Below, one piece after another: positions 7,407 through 14,660 of a DNA stretch of 64,000 nucleotides. The notes beneath the pieces were generated by a model, which saw only the letters and a list, made by a program, of their open reading frames with translations, did not search any database and was not told where the DNA came from. The position numbers were made by a program, and so were the translations under genes. This DNA comes from Qiania dongpingensis (GTDB lineage Bacteria > Bacillota > Clostridia > Lachnospirales > Lachnospiraceae): assembly GCF_014337195.1 (NCBI RefSeq), contig NZ_CP060634.1, forward strand, positions 1,426,001 through 1,490,000, written 5' to 3'. Numbering within the stretch: position 1 is the first letter of the stretch; each line of letters begins with the position of its first letter.

Positions 7407-8883
7407 CTTTTCCAGCTCCTTTCTGCGCCAGCGGGCATCTTTCATAATTCCTCGTACATTCATACGCGTACGCCGCCCGGAAAAGCTTCTTCTCCTGGAA
7501 GCAGTCTCCGATCAGCTGCATTCCTATAGGCAGTCCATTTCTGCCGGCGCCGCAGGGCACGCTGATGCCGGGCAGGCCCGCCAGATTTACCGATATAGTA
7601 TAGATATCTCCCAAATACATTTTGATGGGGTCGCTCAGGCTTTCTCCCAGCCGCGGAGCCGCGGTGGGCGCCGCCGGTCCCAGGATCAGATCATATTTTT
7701 CAAAAGCCTTATCAAAGGCTTTCTTGATCAGCGCTTTTGTGCGGAGCGCTTTCAGATAATACGCATCATAGTATCCGCTGCTCAGGACGAAGGATCCGAG
7801 CATGATCCTCCGCTTCACTTCTTCTCCGAACCCTTCGGAACGGGTCTTTTTGTACATCTGATGGAGTCCCGCATAGTCTTCTGTGCGGTAAGCATACTTT
7901 ACCCCGTCAAACCGCGCCAGATTGGAGCTGGCCTCCGCGGAAGCAATGATATAATAGGCAGGGATCGCATATTCCACCAGGCTCAGGTCGAATTCCTCCA
8001 GGACCGCTCCCTTTGCTTCCAGCGCCTTTGCCGCTTTCAGGACTGCTTCCTTCACTTCGCTGTCCAGTCCTTCTCCAAAATAGTCCTTCGGAATGCCGAT
8101 CTTCATACCTTTCACATCGTCCACCAGGGCCTCCGAGAAATGATAATCCTCCCTCGCCACACTGGTGCTGTCTTTTTTATCATGGGATGCAATCACTTCC
8201 AGGATTGCCGCACAATCCGATACATCCTTCGCTATCGGTCCGATCTGGTCCAAGGAAGAACCATAAGCAATCAATCCGTAACGGGATACTGTGCCGTAGG
8301 TGGGTTTGATCCCGGTCACGCCGCAGAAAGAACTGGGCTGCCGGATGGATCCGCCGGTATCCGATCCCAGCGCATACGGACATTCTTCCGCCGCCACAGC
8401 CGCGCAGGAACCGCCGGAAGAACCGCCGGGTACATGCTCCGTATTCCAGGGATTTTTGGTGACTCCAAAATGCGAAGTCTCCGTAGTACTCCCCATGGCA
8501 AACTCATCCATGTTTGTCTTCCCAACGATCACCGCGCCGGCTTTTTCCAGATTTAAGACTGCTTCTGCCGAATAGGTCGGCTTGAAATTTCCCAGTATTT
8601 TAGAGCTGCAGGTGGTGAGAAGCCCCTCCGTGCACATATTGTCCTTAATGGCAACGGGCACCCCGGCCAAGGGGCCGTCAAGTATTCCGCCGTCAATCTG
8701 TTTTTGCACCTCATCGGCACGTTTGAGAACAGCTTCTTTATCCGCCACAGTCACGAAGCTGTGGATTTCCCCTTCCCTCGCCTCAATGGCCGCCAAAGAG
8801 GCTTCCGCCGCTTCTCTTACGGTGACTTCCTTCGCCTTTATCTTTTTTCCCAGCTCAACGGCTGTCAGACTCATCAGATTCAC
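7399..8883 (-). CDS. gatA: Asp-tRNA(Asn)/Glu-tRNA(Gln) amidotransferase subunit A
   Basis: Amidase-signature glutaminase subunit of GatCAB; it releases ammonia from glutamine and channels it to GatB. The Ser-cisSer-Lys elements are visible: the lysine in VPVAIKDNMC, and the serines in VPGGSSGGSCAAVA and SDTGGSIRQPSSFCG. Length is 494 residues, normal for the family. A GTG start at 8883 is used because AGGAGG sits seven bases upstream; the next ATG (8874) would be sixteen bases away. The stop codon lies inside the gatB start region (ATGAGTAA overlap). It is the middle gene of gatC-gatA-gatB. Confidence 0.97.
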   Translation of the reverse strand: MNLMSLTAVELGKKIKAKEVTVREAAEASLAAIEAREGEIHSFVTVADKEAVLKRADEVQKQIDGGILDGPLAGVPVAIKDNMCTEGLLTTCSSKILGNFKPTYSAEAVLNLEKAGAVIVGKTNMDEFAMGSTTETSHFGVTKNPWNTEHVPGGSSGGSCAAVAAEECPYALGSDTGGSIRQPSSFCGVTGIKPTYGTVSRYGLIAYGSSLDQIGPIAKDVSDCAAILEVIASHDKKDSTSVAREDYHFSEALVDDVKGMKIGIPKDYFGEGLDSEVKEAVLKAAKALEAKGAVLEEFDLSLVEYAIPAYYIIASAEASSNLARFDGVKYAYRTEDYAGLHQMYKKTRSEGFGEEVKRRIMLGSFVLSSGYYDAYYLKALRTKALIKKAFDKAFEKYDLILGPAAPTAAPRLGESLSDPIKMYLGDIYTISVNLAGLPGISVPCGAGRNGLPIGMQLIGDCFQEKKLFRAAYAYECTRNYERCPLAQKGAGKDE

Positions 8884-8977
8884 AATATTTCCTCCTTTAT
8901 CCCAATCTTTCCCGGCATCCTCATGACTCCCGAATCTATTTCATCCGGCTTCAGTGCCACTGCACAAGGCCGCAGAC

Positions 8978-9274
8978 TCATTCCACAGTCTTCGGCACCT
9001 TATAGCAGCCGTCTTTTTTGTCGGGCGCGTTGGCCAGCATCTGCTCCCTGTCGTCGCCGTTCGTCACAACGTCTTCCCGGAACACATTATTGACCGGAAA
9101 CACATGGGACATCGGCTCCACGCCCTCCGTATCCAGCTCGTTCAGCATATCGATATAGTCCAGCATATTCGCCATATCCTTTTTGGCATTTTCCTTTTCC
9201 TCCTCGGAAAGCTCCAGCTTGGCCAAAATCCCCACATATTCAATCGTCTCGTCCGTAATCACGTTCTTTGCCAT
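8978..9274 (-). CDS. gatC: Asp-tRNA(Asn)/Glu-tRNA(Gln) amidotransferase subunit C
   Basis: Small stabilising subunit that wraps round the GatA-GatB interface. The 98-residue product starts [20 protein letters not shown] and contains the typical helix [20 protein letters not shown] followed by [14 protein letters not shown] and the VFREDVV segment. The ATG at 9274 follows an AGGAG site; an in-frame ATG 45 bases upstream is disfavoured because it adds a non-conserved leader. It is the first gene of the operon and lies about 300 bases downstream of a T-box terminator; the gap is filled by hairpin repeats. Confidence 0.95.
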   Translation of the reverse strand: MAKNVITDETIEYVGILAKLELSEEEKENAKKDMANMLDYIDMLNELDTEGVEPMSHVFPVNNVFREDVVTNGDDREQMLANAPDKKDGCYKVPKTVE

Positions 9275-9332
9275 ACCATACTCCTTTCTTTCCACTGTCC
9301 TGCATTTATTCTCACTCAATTATTCTAAAAAT

Positions 9333-9491
9333 TTCCGGCGCCTTAGACTCTCTCGCCATGCCGACTCCCTTTTCCTCCAGGGCTTCGCCCTGTCGGTCGC
9401 GGGATTCTTCTGCCTACGCTTCCGGCGCCTTAGGCTCTCTCGCCATGCCGACTCCCTTTTCCTCCAGGGCTTCGCCCTGTCGGTCGCGGGC
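9333..9491. repeat. Direct repeat, two 71-bp copies at 88-bp period
   Basis: Two nearly identical 71-base units, 9333-9403 and 9421-9491, differ at a single base and are separated by a 17-base spacer. Each begins TTCCGGCGCCTTAG and contains CAGGGCTTCGCCCTG, a perfect 6-bp stem with a three-base loop, followed by TCGGTCGCGGG. The array lies in the untranslated leader between the T-box terminator and gatC. The minus strand is open through both units (a repetitive Arg-rich translation), but no ribosome site is evident, so I read it as a noncoding dispersed repeat. Confidence 0.8.
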
Positions 9492-9500
9492 GTCGCCCTA

Positions 9501-9560
9501 TGCCGGAGCCGCTCTTTTCGTCCTCGTGCAAGCACGGCCGGAAAGAGCAGCTCCGGCGCA
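9501..9560. repeat. Long imperfect inverted repeat in gatC leader
   Basis: Arms TGCCGGAGC-C-GCTCTTT (9501-9517) and AAAGAGC-A-GCTCCGGCGCA (9542-9560) pair almost completely, with an inner CGTGC/GCACG stem. The result is a 60-base hairpin next to the tandem repeat. It resembles a REP- or MITE-type palindromic element but has no recognisable transposase arms. Confidence 0.65.
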
Positions 9561-9579
9561 TGGCTCGTTGCCTTCGCGT

Positions 9580-9616
9580 AAAAAATCCCGGAACATACGT
9601 AATGTATATTCCGGGA
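9580..9616 (-). terminator. T-box-controlled intrinsic terminator upstream of gatCAB
   Basis: On the minus strand a stem of about 12 bp (TCCCGGAATATACA against TATGTTCCGGGA) is followed by TTTTTT. It starts about ten bases after the T-box core, the usual arrangement in which the antiterminator competes with the terminator. Confidence 0.88.
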
Positions 9617-9840
9617 CGAATTGACTCCGTGGTACCACCCGAATTAAAGCACAGTCTGCATGCTGCCGCTCTCACTCTTCACTTAACGCGTGTCACGGGT
9701 AAACCTACTCTGTTCAGAATACCGGCTCCCGGGTGTTCCTCATCCTCATTCCACCTGACGGCGCTCTCAGTCGGCGGCGCTGCCTTCCTGTCATGTTCCA
9801 AAGGATAAAGTCCCGTTCTTTGTCTTTCTCTGTCTTCCTA
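9580..9840 (-). promoter_or_regulatory. T-box riboswitch leader of gatCAB
   Basis: The minus-strand leader carries the conserved T-box core GGGTGGTACCACGG (plus-strand 9627-9640) and, upstream, Stem I features including CTGAGAGCGCCGTC (terminal loop) and GAACAGAGTAGG (base of Stem I/linker). The terminator follows directly. Uncharged tRNA pairing with the core would allow read-through into gatCAB. A possible specifier is AAC (asparagine) at 9737-9735, in GAGGAACACC, which fits the amidotransferase role. I placed this by alignment from memory and it needs folding to confirm. Confidence 0.88.
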
Positions 9841-9845
9841 TTATA
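9840..9845 (-). promoter_or_regulatory. -10 element of the gatCAB T-box leader
   Basis: TATAAT on the minus strand at 9845-9840 lies immediately before the first Stem I sequence. No convincing -35 hexamer is present at 17 bases. Confidence 0.45.
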
Positions 9846-9915
9846 TACAGCATTTCCGGTTCCCGGAAATTGCTCTTATCGTACCACAGTTTTTCTCATA
9901 TGACAAGGGGGAGTT

Positions 9916-10518
9916 TCACGATTCTTCCCCTTCTTCCCCTGCCTTTTCTTCATCGGAATCCGCGGTGTCTGTTTCCTCCTCATCTGCGTCTTCATCGTCG
10001 GCAGGATTCTTATAAACCGCCGCTTTTGACGCAATGGACATCCTGGGCTGTTCCTGCTGTACGGCCGCGCCGAACAGTCCTCTTCTGGGAGCGGGAGCCT
10101 CTTCTCCATTCTCAAGAGCCGCCTTCTCCGCCTCTTCCTTTTCTTTTTCATTCAAAATCTTGTATCCCTTATAAGAAGTATAAAGCACCCAAATAGCCGT
10201 GACTGCGAAAATCACAATACACACGATGCTGATTATCCGATGGACTCCCACCACCACACCGTCGTAGGTCAATTCTTTTCCAATGGAATACGAGGTATAG
10301 AGCAGATAGAAAGCCGCCACGACCCGGAACATGAGGACCATCTTTTCATTTCGTTCCCTTTTCTTTCTGCCGAAGAGTCCTCTCTTCTCCTCTTTTTCTT
10401 CTTCCTCCGGGGCTTCTTCTCCTCCGGACAGAGACGCTTGTTCCAGCTCCTCCGTTTCCGCTGCCTCTATTGTTTCTTCTGTTTTCTTTTCTTCTTCCAA
10501 ATCATACCGCCTTCCCAA
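9916..10518 (-). CDS. Hypothetical membrane protein with acidic tails
   Basis: A 200-residue protein not matched to a family I know. The first 45 residues are very rich in Glu (EEEKKTEETIEAAETEEL), followed by a basic patch RGLFGRKKRERNEK. Two hydrophobic helices follow, at about residues 60-78 and 92-113, then a charged region in which the motif RRGLFG recurs, and a C-terminal tail that is almost entirely Asp, Glu and Ala. Both ends are probably on the same side of the membrane. The start is TTG at 10518, supported by GGGAGG six bases upstream. It sits upstream of the gatCAB T-box leader on the same strand and is likely a separate unit. No catalytic residues can be identified. Confidence 0.7.
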   Translation of the reverse strand: MGRRYDLEEEKKTEETIEAAETEELEQASLSGGEEAPEEEEKEEKRGLFGRKKRERNEKMVLMFRVVAAFYLLYTSYSIGKELTYDGVVVGVHRIISIVCIVIFAVTAIWVLYTSYKGYKILNEKEKEEAEKAALENGEEAPAPRRGLFGAAVQQEQPRMSIASKAAVYKNPADDEDADEEETDTADSDEEKAGEEGEES

Positions 10519-10893
10519 ATATCCTCCCGGGGAATTCCTGCCGGGGGCACATTTTATATCACTGCATCATAGTTATTTATTTTATCATTAAGTATAGGGA
10601 AAAGGCAATCTTTTTATAATATTTTCACAGAAACGTCTAAAATTTTTATTCGTTTTTCTTATTCATCATAATTTACAGGGGTTTTCTTATTGTACTTTAA
10701 AACTCATTAGTAATTATTAACAAATTTATTATGTCTTTCATGTGAAAAATGACCGTTTTCTCTTGACAATTTCCGTTCTTGCGTGTAATCTATAGTTAGG
10801 TTACTGGGAAGTATTGTCATATTGCACAGTAGACCTGTTTTTGTCGGCAATGATTAAACTGATATAAAACTTATTTTAAGGAGGCGTATTGTT
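10519..10893 (+). promoter_or_regulatory. AT-rich intergenic region with promoter of the sugar operon
   Basis: This 375-base gap contains no open frame of note. A plus-strand promoter is visible: TTGACA at 10763-10768, 17 bases, then TAATCT at 10786-10791, leaving a leader of about 95 bases before the first gene. The ribosome site GGAGG lies about eight bases before the start at 10894. No obvious catabolite-repression element was recognised. Confidence 0.6.
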
Positions 10894-12096
10894 TTGTCAA
10901 AAGAAATGATCAGAAAAGTATTTGAAGACGGTGAGGGCGTTTTACAGTTAACACCTACCTGGGTGCCGAGGGGATTCAACGAACCCGGCCGCAGATTAAG
11001 ACTGCATCCCGATGATTATTATGCACTCGGCATGGACCGCGGCGGCATTTGTGAAAGATGGCTGGGTTCCCTGGCTAAGGCTCTGAACGGTCCCAAGACC
11101 GGTGAAACAGAAGGCATGAGTTATGTCCTGACGGATAAAGCTTCCAAAGCCACTGAACTTTTCAAGGATTTTGTGGACGAGCTGGGAGCTGATCTGATCG
11201 GCGACAGTCTCATGGACAAGTACGGCACATGGCCTACGTTTGCTAAACTGTATGATTATGACAAGCCCTTGTTCCATCATCTGCATCTGACCGAGGAGAA
11301 GGCGAATAAAATTGGTATGCACGGCAAGCCCGAGGCATATTATTTCCCGCCTCAGTATAACTGCTCTTATCTTGGCAGATTCCCTCTCACCTATTTCGGT
11401 TTCGATCCTTCCACCACAAAGGAAGAGGTTATGGAATGCCTGAAGAATTATGACGTGAAGGACACAAGGATCACGGAGCTTTCCCGCGCATACCGGATTC
11501 AGCTCGGAACCGGCTGGTATACCCCCGCAGGCGTTATCCACGCACCCGCGTCTCTTGTTACATATGAGCCTCAGTGGAACAGCGATGTAAACACCATCAT
11601 GGAGAATGTCACCATGGGTGAGGTAAATCCTCATAACCTCCTGACAGACTGCGCTCCTGAAGAAGAAAAAGACGATCTGGATGCAATCTTCGCTCAGATC
11701 GACTGGGAAGAGAGTACTCGTCCCGACTATAAAGAAACTTATTTCCGCGCGCCTAAGACAAGATGTGAATCTGATGAAGCCGTTGAAAAGTGGGTCGCTT
11801 ATGCGAACGAATGGGTTGCTGCCAAAGAAGTCACCGTACTTCCCGGCCAGAGCTATGTGTTGAAAGATGCCGCCTGCTACTGCGCGCTGGTATCCCAGGG
11901 TCACGGTACCTTCGGCAAATTCGAATGCCAGGCTCCTGAGCTGGTACGTTATGAGGACCTGACCGCGGATGAATTCTTCGTATCGGAAGCTGCTGCGAAA
12001 AAGGGAATCAAAATCACAAACGGAAGCTCCTATGAGCCCCTTGTGATCCTTCAGAACTTCGCAAACAACAACCCCGAAGTACCGGAAACCGTTTAA
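10894..12096 (+). CDS. Mannose-6-phosphate-isomerase-like cupin protein
   Basis: A 400-residue cupin that resembles class I phosphomannose isomerases without being a standard ManA. The likely metal ligands are kept: His129 and His131 in HHLHL, Glu147 in GKPEAYYF (ManA has GKTE), and His216 in TPAGVIHAPAS, the counterpart of the ManA PAGTPHA segment. The N-terminal part (about 1-120) is not typical of ManA. I infer an aldose-ketose isomerase or related metal-dependent reaction on a sugar or sugar phosphate. The start codon is TTG (TTGTCAAAAG), with GGAGG upstream. It opens an operon with an epimerase, an RpiB-like isomerase, DhaK and DhaL. The substrate is unknown. Confidence 0.78.
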   Translation: MSKEMIRKVFEDGEGVLQLTPTWVPRGFNEPGRRLRLHPDDYYALGMDRGGICERWLGSLAKALNGPKTGETEGMSYVLTDKASKATELFKDFVDELGADLIGDSLMDKYGTWPTFAKLYDYDKPLFHHLHLTEEKANKIGMHGKPEAYYFPPQYNCSYLGRFPLTYFGFDPSTTKEEVMECLKNYDVKDTRITELSRAYRIQLGTGWYTPAGVIHAPASLVTYEPQWNSDVNTIMENVTMGEVNPHNLLTDCAPEEEKDDLDAIFAQIDWEESTRPDYKETYFRAPKTRCESDEAVEKWVAYANEWVAAKEVTVLPGQSYVLKDAACYCALVSQGHGTFGKFECQAPELVRYEDLTADEFFVSEAAAKKGIKITNGSSYEPLVILQNFANNNPEVPETV

Positions 12097-12132
12097 TCTA
12101 AACTGTGAAAAATGATATTTGGAGGGCAACCA

Positions 12133-12990
12133 ATGTATTTTAAATTTGGCGTAGACAGCTTTATTTGGGCTGAAAGCTTCAGTGAAAAAGATTTATGGAT
12201 CATCCCCAAAGCAAAAGAGATGGGATTTGAGGTCATCGACTTCGCTATCTCCAACCCTTTTACGTTCCCGACAGAGGCCGTAAAGAAAGAGCTCGACAAG
12301 GTCGGCATCGACTGCGTATGCACGACGACCCTGACTCCGGAGACCAACCCGATCTCCCCCGATCCGGAGATTCGCAAGGCTTCCGTAGCAGCCATGAAAA
12401 AATGCATCGACATCTGCAATTACCTGGGAGCTCCCATCCTGGGCGGCGTAAACTACGCCGGGTGGGGATATCTGACTAAGAAACCCCGCACCGAACAGGA
12501 ATGGTCCTGGGCTGTGGAATGCATGAAAGAAAATGCGGAATACGCCAAAGCTACCGGCAATGTGACCATTTGCGTAGAGTGTGTAAACCGTTTTGAGACT
12601 CATTTCCTGAACATCGCGGAAGACGCTGTTAAATTCTGCAAGGATGTGGGAACCGGCAACATGAAGGTCCATCTCGACTGCTTCCACATGATCCGCGAGG
12701 AGAAGAGCTTTGCCGGAGCCGTAAAGACCTGCGGCAAGGAATATCTGGGTTATATTCATGTGAATGAAAACGACAGGGGCATCCCCGGAACCGGCCTTGT
12801 ACCGTTTAAGGAATTCTTCCAGGCCGTACACGAAGTTGGATATGACGGACCGCTGGTCATCGAATCCTTTGACCCCAGCTTTGAAGAACTGTCCGGCAAC
12901 TGCGCGATCTGGCGTTCCTTCGCTCCTACAGGCGAGGACCTGGCCCGCGACGGCCTGGCAAATTTAAAGGCCATCGCTGCCGAACTGTAA
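12133..12990 (+). CDS. Sugar 3-epimerase/isomerase, TIM barrel (allulose/tagatose 3-epimerase-like)
   Basis: A 285-residue AP-endonuclease-2-type TIM barrel. The four metal ligands of D-tagatose/D-allulose 3-epimerases fall at the expected positions: Glu149 (CVECVNRFE), Asp182 (VHLDCFHM), His209 (YIHVNENDRG) and Glu244 (VIESFDP); His185 and Arg215 match the substrate-binding residues. I therefore expect C3 epimerisation or isomerisation of a ketose or ketose phosphate. The ATG at 12133 is chosen over an in-frame ATG at 12112 because GGAGGG lies seven bases upstream. It is second in the operon, 36 bases after the cupin gene. EryH/LerI-type tetrulose-phosphate isomerases belong to a similar fold, so a tetrose substrate is also possible. 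Confidence 0.85.
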   Translation: MYFKFGVDSFIWAESFSEKDLWIIPKAKEMGFEVIDFAISNPFTFPTEAVKKELDKVGIDCVCTTTLTPETNPISPDPEIRKASVAAMKKCIDICNYLGAPILGGVNYAGWGYLTKKPRTEQEWSWAVECMKENAEYAKATGNVTICVECVNRFETHFLNIAEDAVKFCKDVGTGNMKVHLDCFHMIREEKSFAGAVKTCGKEYLGYIHVNENDRGIPGTGLVPFKEFFQAVHEVGYDGPLVIESFDPSFEELSGNCAIWRSFAPTGEDLARDGLANLKAIAAEL

Positions 12991-13050
12991 ACTGAGCTAA
13001 TACCAATATGGAAAAGTAGGGGTTCCTTATATTCCCGATCAAGGTAATAT

Positions 13051-13086
13051 GGCCCGCAGAATGTAACCTGTCCTGCGGGCTATTTT
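13051..13086 (+). terminator. Intercistronic hairpin between epimerase and rpiB-like genes
   Basis: An 8-bp stem, GCCCGCAG (13052-13059) with CTGCGGGC (13073-13080), is followed by TATTTT. It sits in a 115-base gap inside the operon and probably acts as a partial terminator or RNA-stability element rather than an operon end. Confidence 0.6.
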
Positions 13087-13105
13087 AAAGAAAGAGGTAA
13101 ATGTT

Positions 13106-13558
13106 ATGAAGATTGCGATTGGTTGTGATGAAGCTGCTTATTCTTTAAAAGTAGCCGTCATGAAACATCTGGACACAAAAGAGGATGTGGAGTATAAAGA
13201 TTTCGGCGCCGAGGCCGGCGAAGTGATCCTCTATCCCGATGTGGCCCAGAAAGTAGCTGAAGCTGTGGCAAGGGGAGAATTCGACAGAGGCATCCTGGTC
13301 TGCGGCACCGGCATCGGAATGTGCATCACCGCTAACAAGGTACCTGGCATCCGCGCTGCTGTATGCCACGATCCCTTCTCCACCGAACGCTCCAGAAAGA
13401 GCAACAACGCTCAGATCATGTGCATGGGCGAACGTGTCATCGGTGTTGAACTGGCGAAATACCTGGTGGATATCTGGCTGAAATGCGATTTTTCCGGCGG
13501 CGGCTCCACCCCTAAAGTAGAACGCATTATGGAGGTCGAAGCCTCCTATCGTAAATAA
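13106..13558 (+). CDS. RpiB/LacAB-family sugar-phosphate isomerase (EryI-like)
   Basis: A 150-residue isomerase of the ribose-5-phosphate isomerase B fold. The catalytic cysteine is Cys66 in LVCGTGIGMCITANKVPGIR. Where classical RpiB has GCDHAG near residue 9, this protein has GCDEAA, so the ring-opening histidine is absent. The stretch SNNAQIMCMGERVIGVELAK resembles, as I recall it, the D-erythrose-4-phosphate isomerase EryI more than RpiB. I infer an aldose-ketose phosphate isomerase, possibly of a tetrose. It lies between the epimerase and dhaK in the operon. The ATG is preceded by a modest AGAGGT site. Confidence 0.82.
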   Translation: MKIAIGCDEAAYSLKVAVMKHLDTKEDVEYKDFGAEAGEVILYPDVAQKVAEAVARGEFDRGILVCGTGIGMCITANKVPGIRAAVCHDPFSTERSRKSNNAQIMCMGERVIGVELAKYLVDIWLKCDFSGGGSTPKVERIMEVEASYRK

Positions 13559-13613
13559 ATTCCGGCTTCATCCGGATTACAACTCACTTAATTTTTGAAG
13601 GGAGAATCATTCC

Positions 13614-14612
13614 ATGAATAGAATCGTCAATGATCCGAATTATGTAGTAGAGGACATGTTAAAGGGCTTTGTAAAAGCCAATTCCGACATCGTCGCAGCA
13701 ACTGAAAATTCCCGTGTGTTAAAATACGTAAACGCGCCGGTAGAAGGCAAGGTAGGTATCGTGACCGGAGGCGGTTCCGGCCATAAGCCCGCTTTCATCG
13801 GTTATATCGGAAAGAATATGTGCGATGCCGTAGCTGCCGGGGAGATTTTCTCCTCACCTACCGCAAAAGCGTTTCTGGACGCGATGAGAGCCGCTGATTC
13901 CGGAAAAGGCGTTGCCTGCCTTTACGGCAATTACGCCGGCGACAATATGAACGTAAAGATGGCCGTGAGAAGCGCCAAAAAAGAAGGAATCACCGTTAAG
14001 ACCGTCGTGGCCAACGACGACTGTGCATCCGCTCCTAAGACAGAGCTGGAAAAGCGCCGCGGTGTTGCCGGCGAGGTATTGATGTGGAAAGTCGGCGGCG
14101 CAAAGGCTTCCATGGGAGCAGACCTGGATGAGGTTATAGCAGCTGCTCAGAAAGCCATTGATAACACGCGTTCTGTGGGCATCGGCACAGCTCCTTGTAC
14201 CATCCCCGCCGTTGGACATCCCAACTTCACGATTGAAGACGGAACTATGGAAGTCGGCATCGGCCATCACGGCGAACCCGGCATTAAGGTTGAGCCCATC
14301 AAAACAGCAGATGAAATGGCAGTTGAGATGCTGGATATCATCCTTCCCGACCTGCCTTTCGCTTCCGGAGATGAAGTTGTCGTTCTCCTCTCAGGCCTTG
14401 GCGCTACTCCCGTCATGGAGCAGTACATCGTATACAACAAGGTAGAAGAAGTGCTGGCTGAAAAAGGCATCAAGGTATATAAAGCGTATGTAGGCAACTA
14501 CTTTACTTCCCTGGAGATGATGGGAGTCACATTAACCGTTATGAAGCTGGACGATGAACTGAAGGAATGCATTGATATGCCCGCTGATTCCGTAGGCCTT
14601 AAGCAGTTATAA
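13614..14612 (+). CDS. dhaK: Dihydroxyacetone kinase subunit DhaK-like
   Basis: Substrate-binding subunit of a dihydroxyacetone/ketotetrose kinase. The 332-residue chain has the glycine-rich GIVTGGGSGHKPAFIGYIG segment near residues 48-66, GNYAGDNMN at 105, and GIGHHGEPGIK near 215-225, where His219 corresponds to the histidine that binds the substrate carbonyl as a hemiaminal. The adjacent gene encodes the nucleotide-binding DhaL subunit; no PTS subunit DhaM is present. The phosphoryl donor is therefore either ATP bound to DhaL or a DhaM encoded elsewhere. In this operon the substrate may be a ketose larger than dihydroxyacetone. An AGGGAG site precedes the ATG. Confidence 0.9.
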   Translation: MNRIVNDPNYVVEDMLKGFVKANSDIVAATENSRVLKYVNAPVEGKVGIVTGGGSGHKPAFIGYIGKNMCDAVAAGEIFSSPTAKAFLDAMRAADSGKGVACLYGNYAGDNMNVKMAVRSAKKEGITVKTVVANDDCASAPKTELEKRRGVAGEVLMWKVGGAKASMGADLDEVIAAAQKAIDNTRSVGIGTAPCTIPAVGHPNFTIEDGTMEVGIGHHGEPGIKVEPIKTADEMAVEMLDIILPDLPFASGDEVVVLLSGLGATPVMEQYIVYNKVEEVLAEKGIKVYKAYVGNYFTSLEMMGVTLTVMKLDDELKECIDMPADSVGLKQL

Positions 14613-14660
14613 TCCTTCCGTTAAGATTCCACGATACAATGATAAAAAGGAGAAATCATC

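Noticed and set aside
7297..8556. Long plus-strand open frame of about 420 codons
   Set aside because: It lies antisense to gatA and the start of gatB, has no ribosome site and no recognisable domain; both genes underneath are certain.
9333..9491. CRISPR-like array
   Set aside because: Only two units of 71 bases with one 17-base spacer; unit size and spacer do not fit CRISPR.
9320..9535. Arg-rich minus-strand frame through the tandem repeat
   Set aside because: The repeated peptide only mirrors the DNA repeat, lacks a ribosome site and lies in a leader.
10818..10836. Shared operator between the two halves of the sugar regulon (ATTGCACAG also near 23248)
   Set aside because: A nine-base match in AT-rich DNA is easily by chance and the surroundings do not align.
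10996..12129. Minus-strand open frame of 377 codons
   Set aside because: Antisense shadow of the cupin gene, whose metal-site motifs and promoter are clear.
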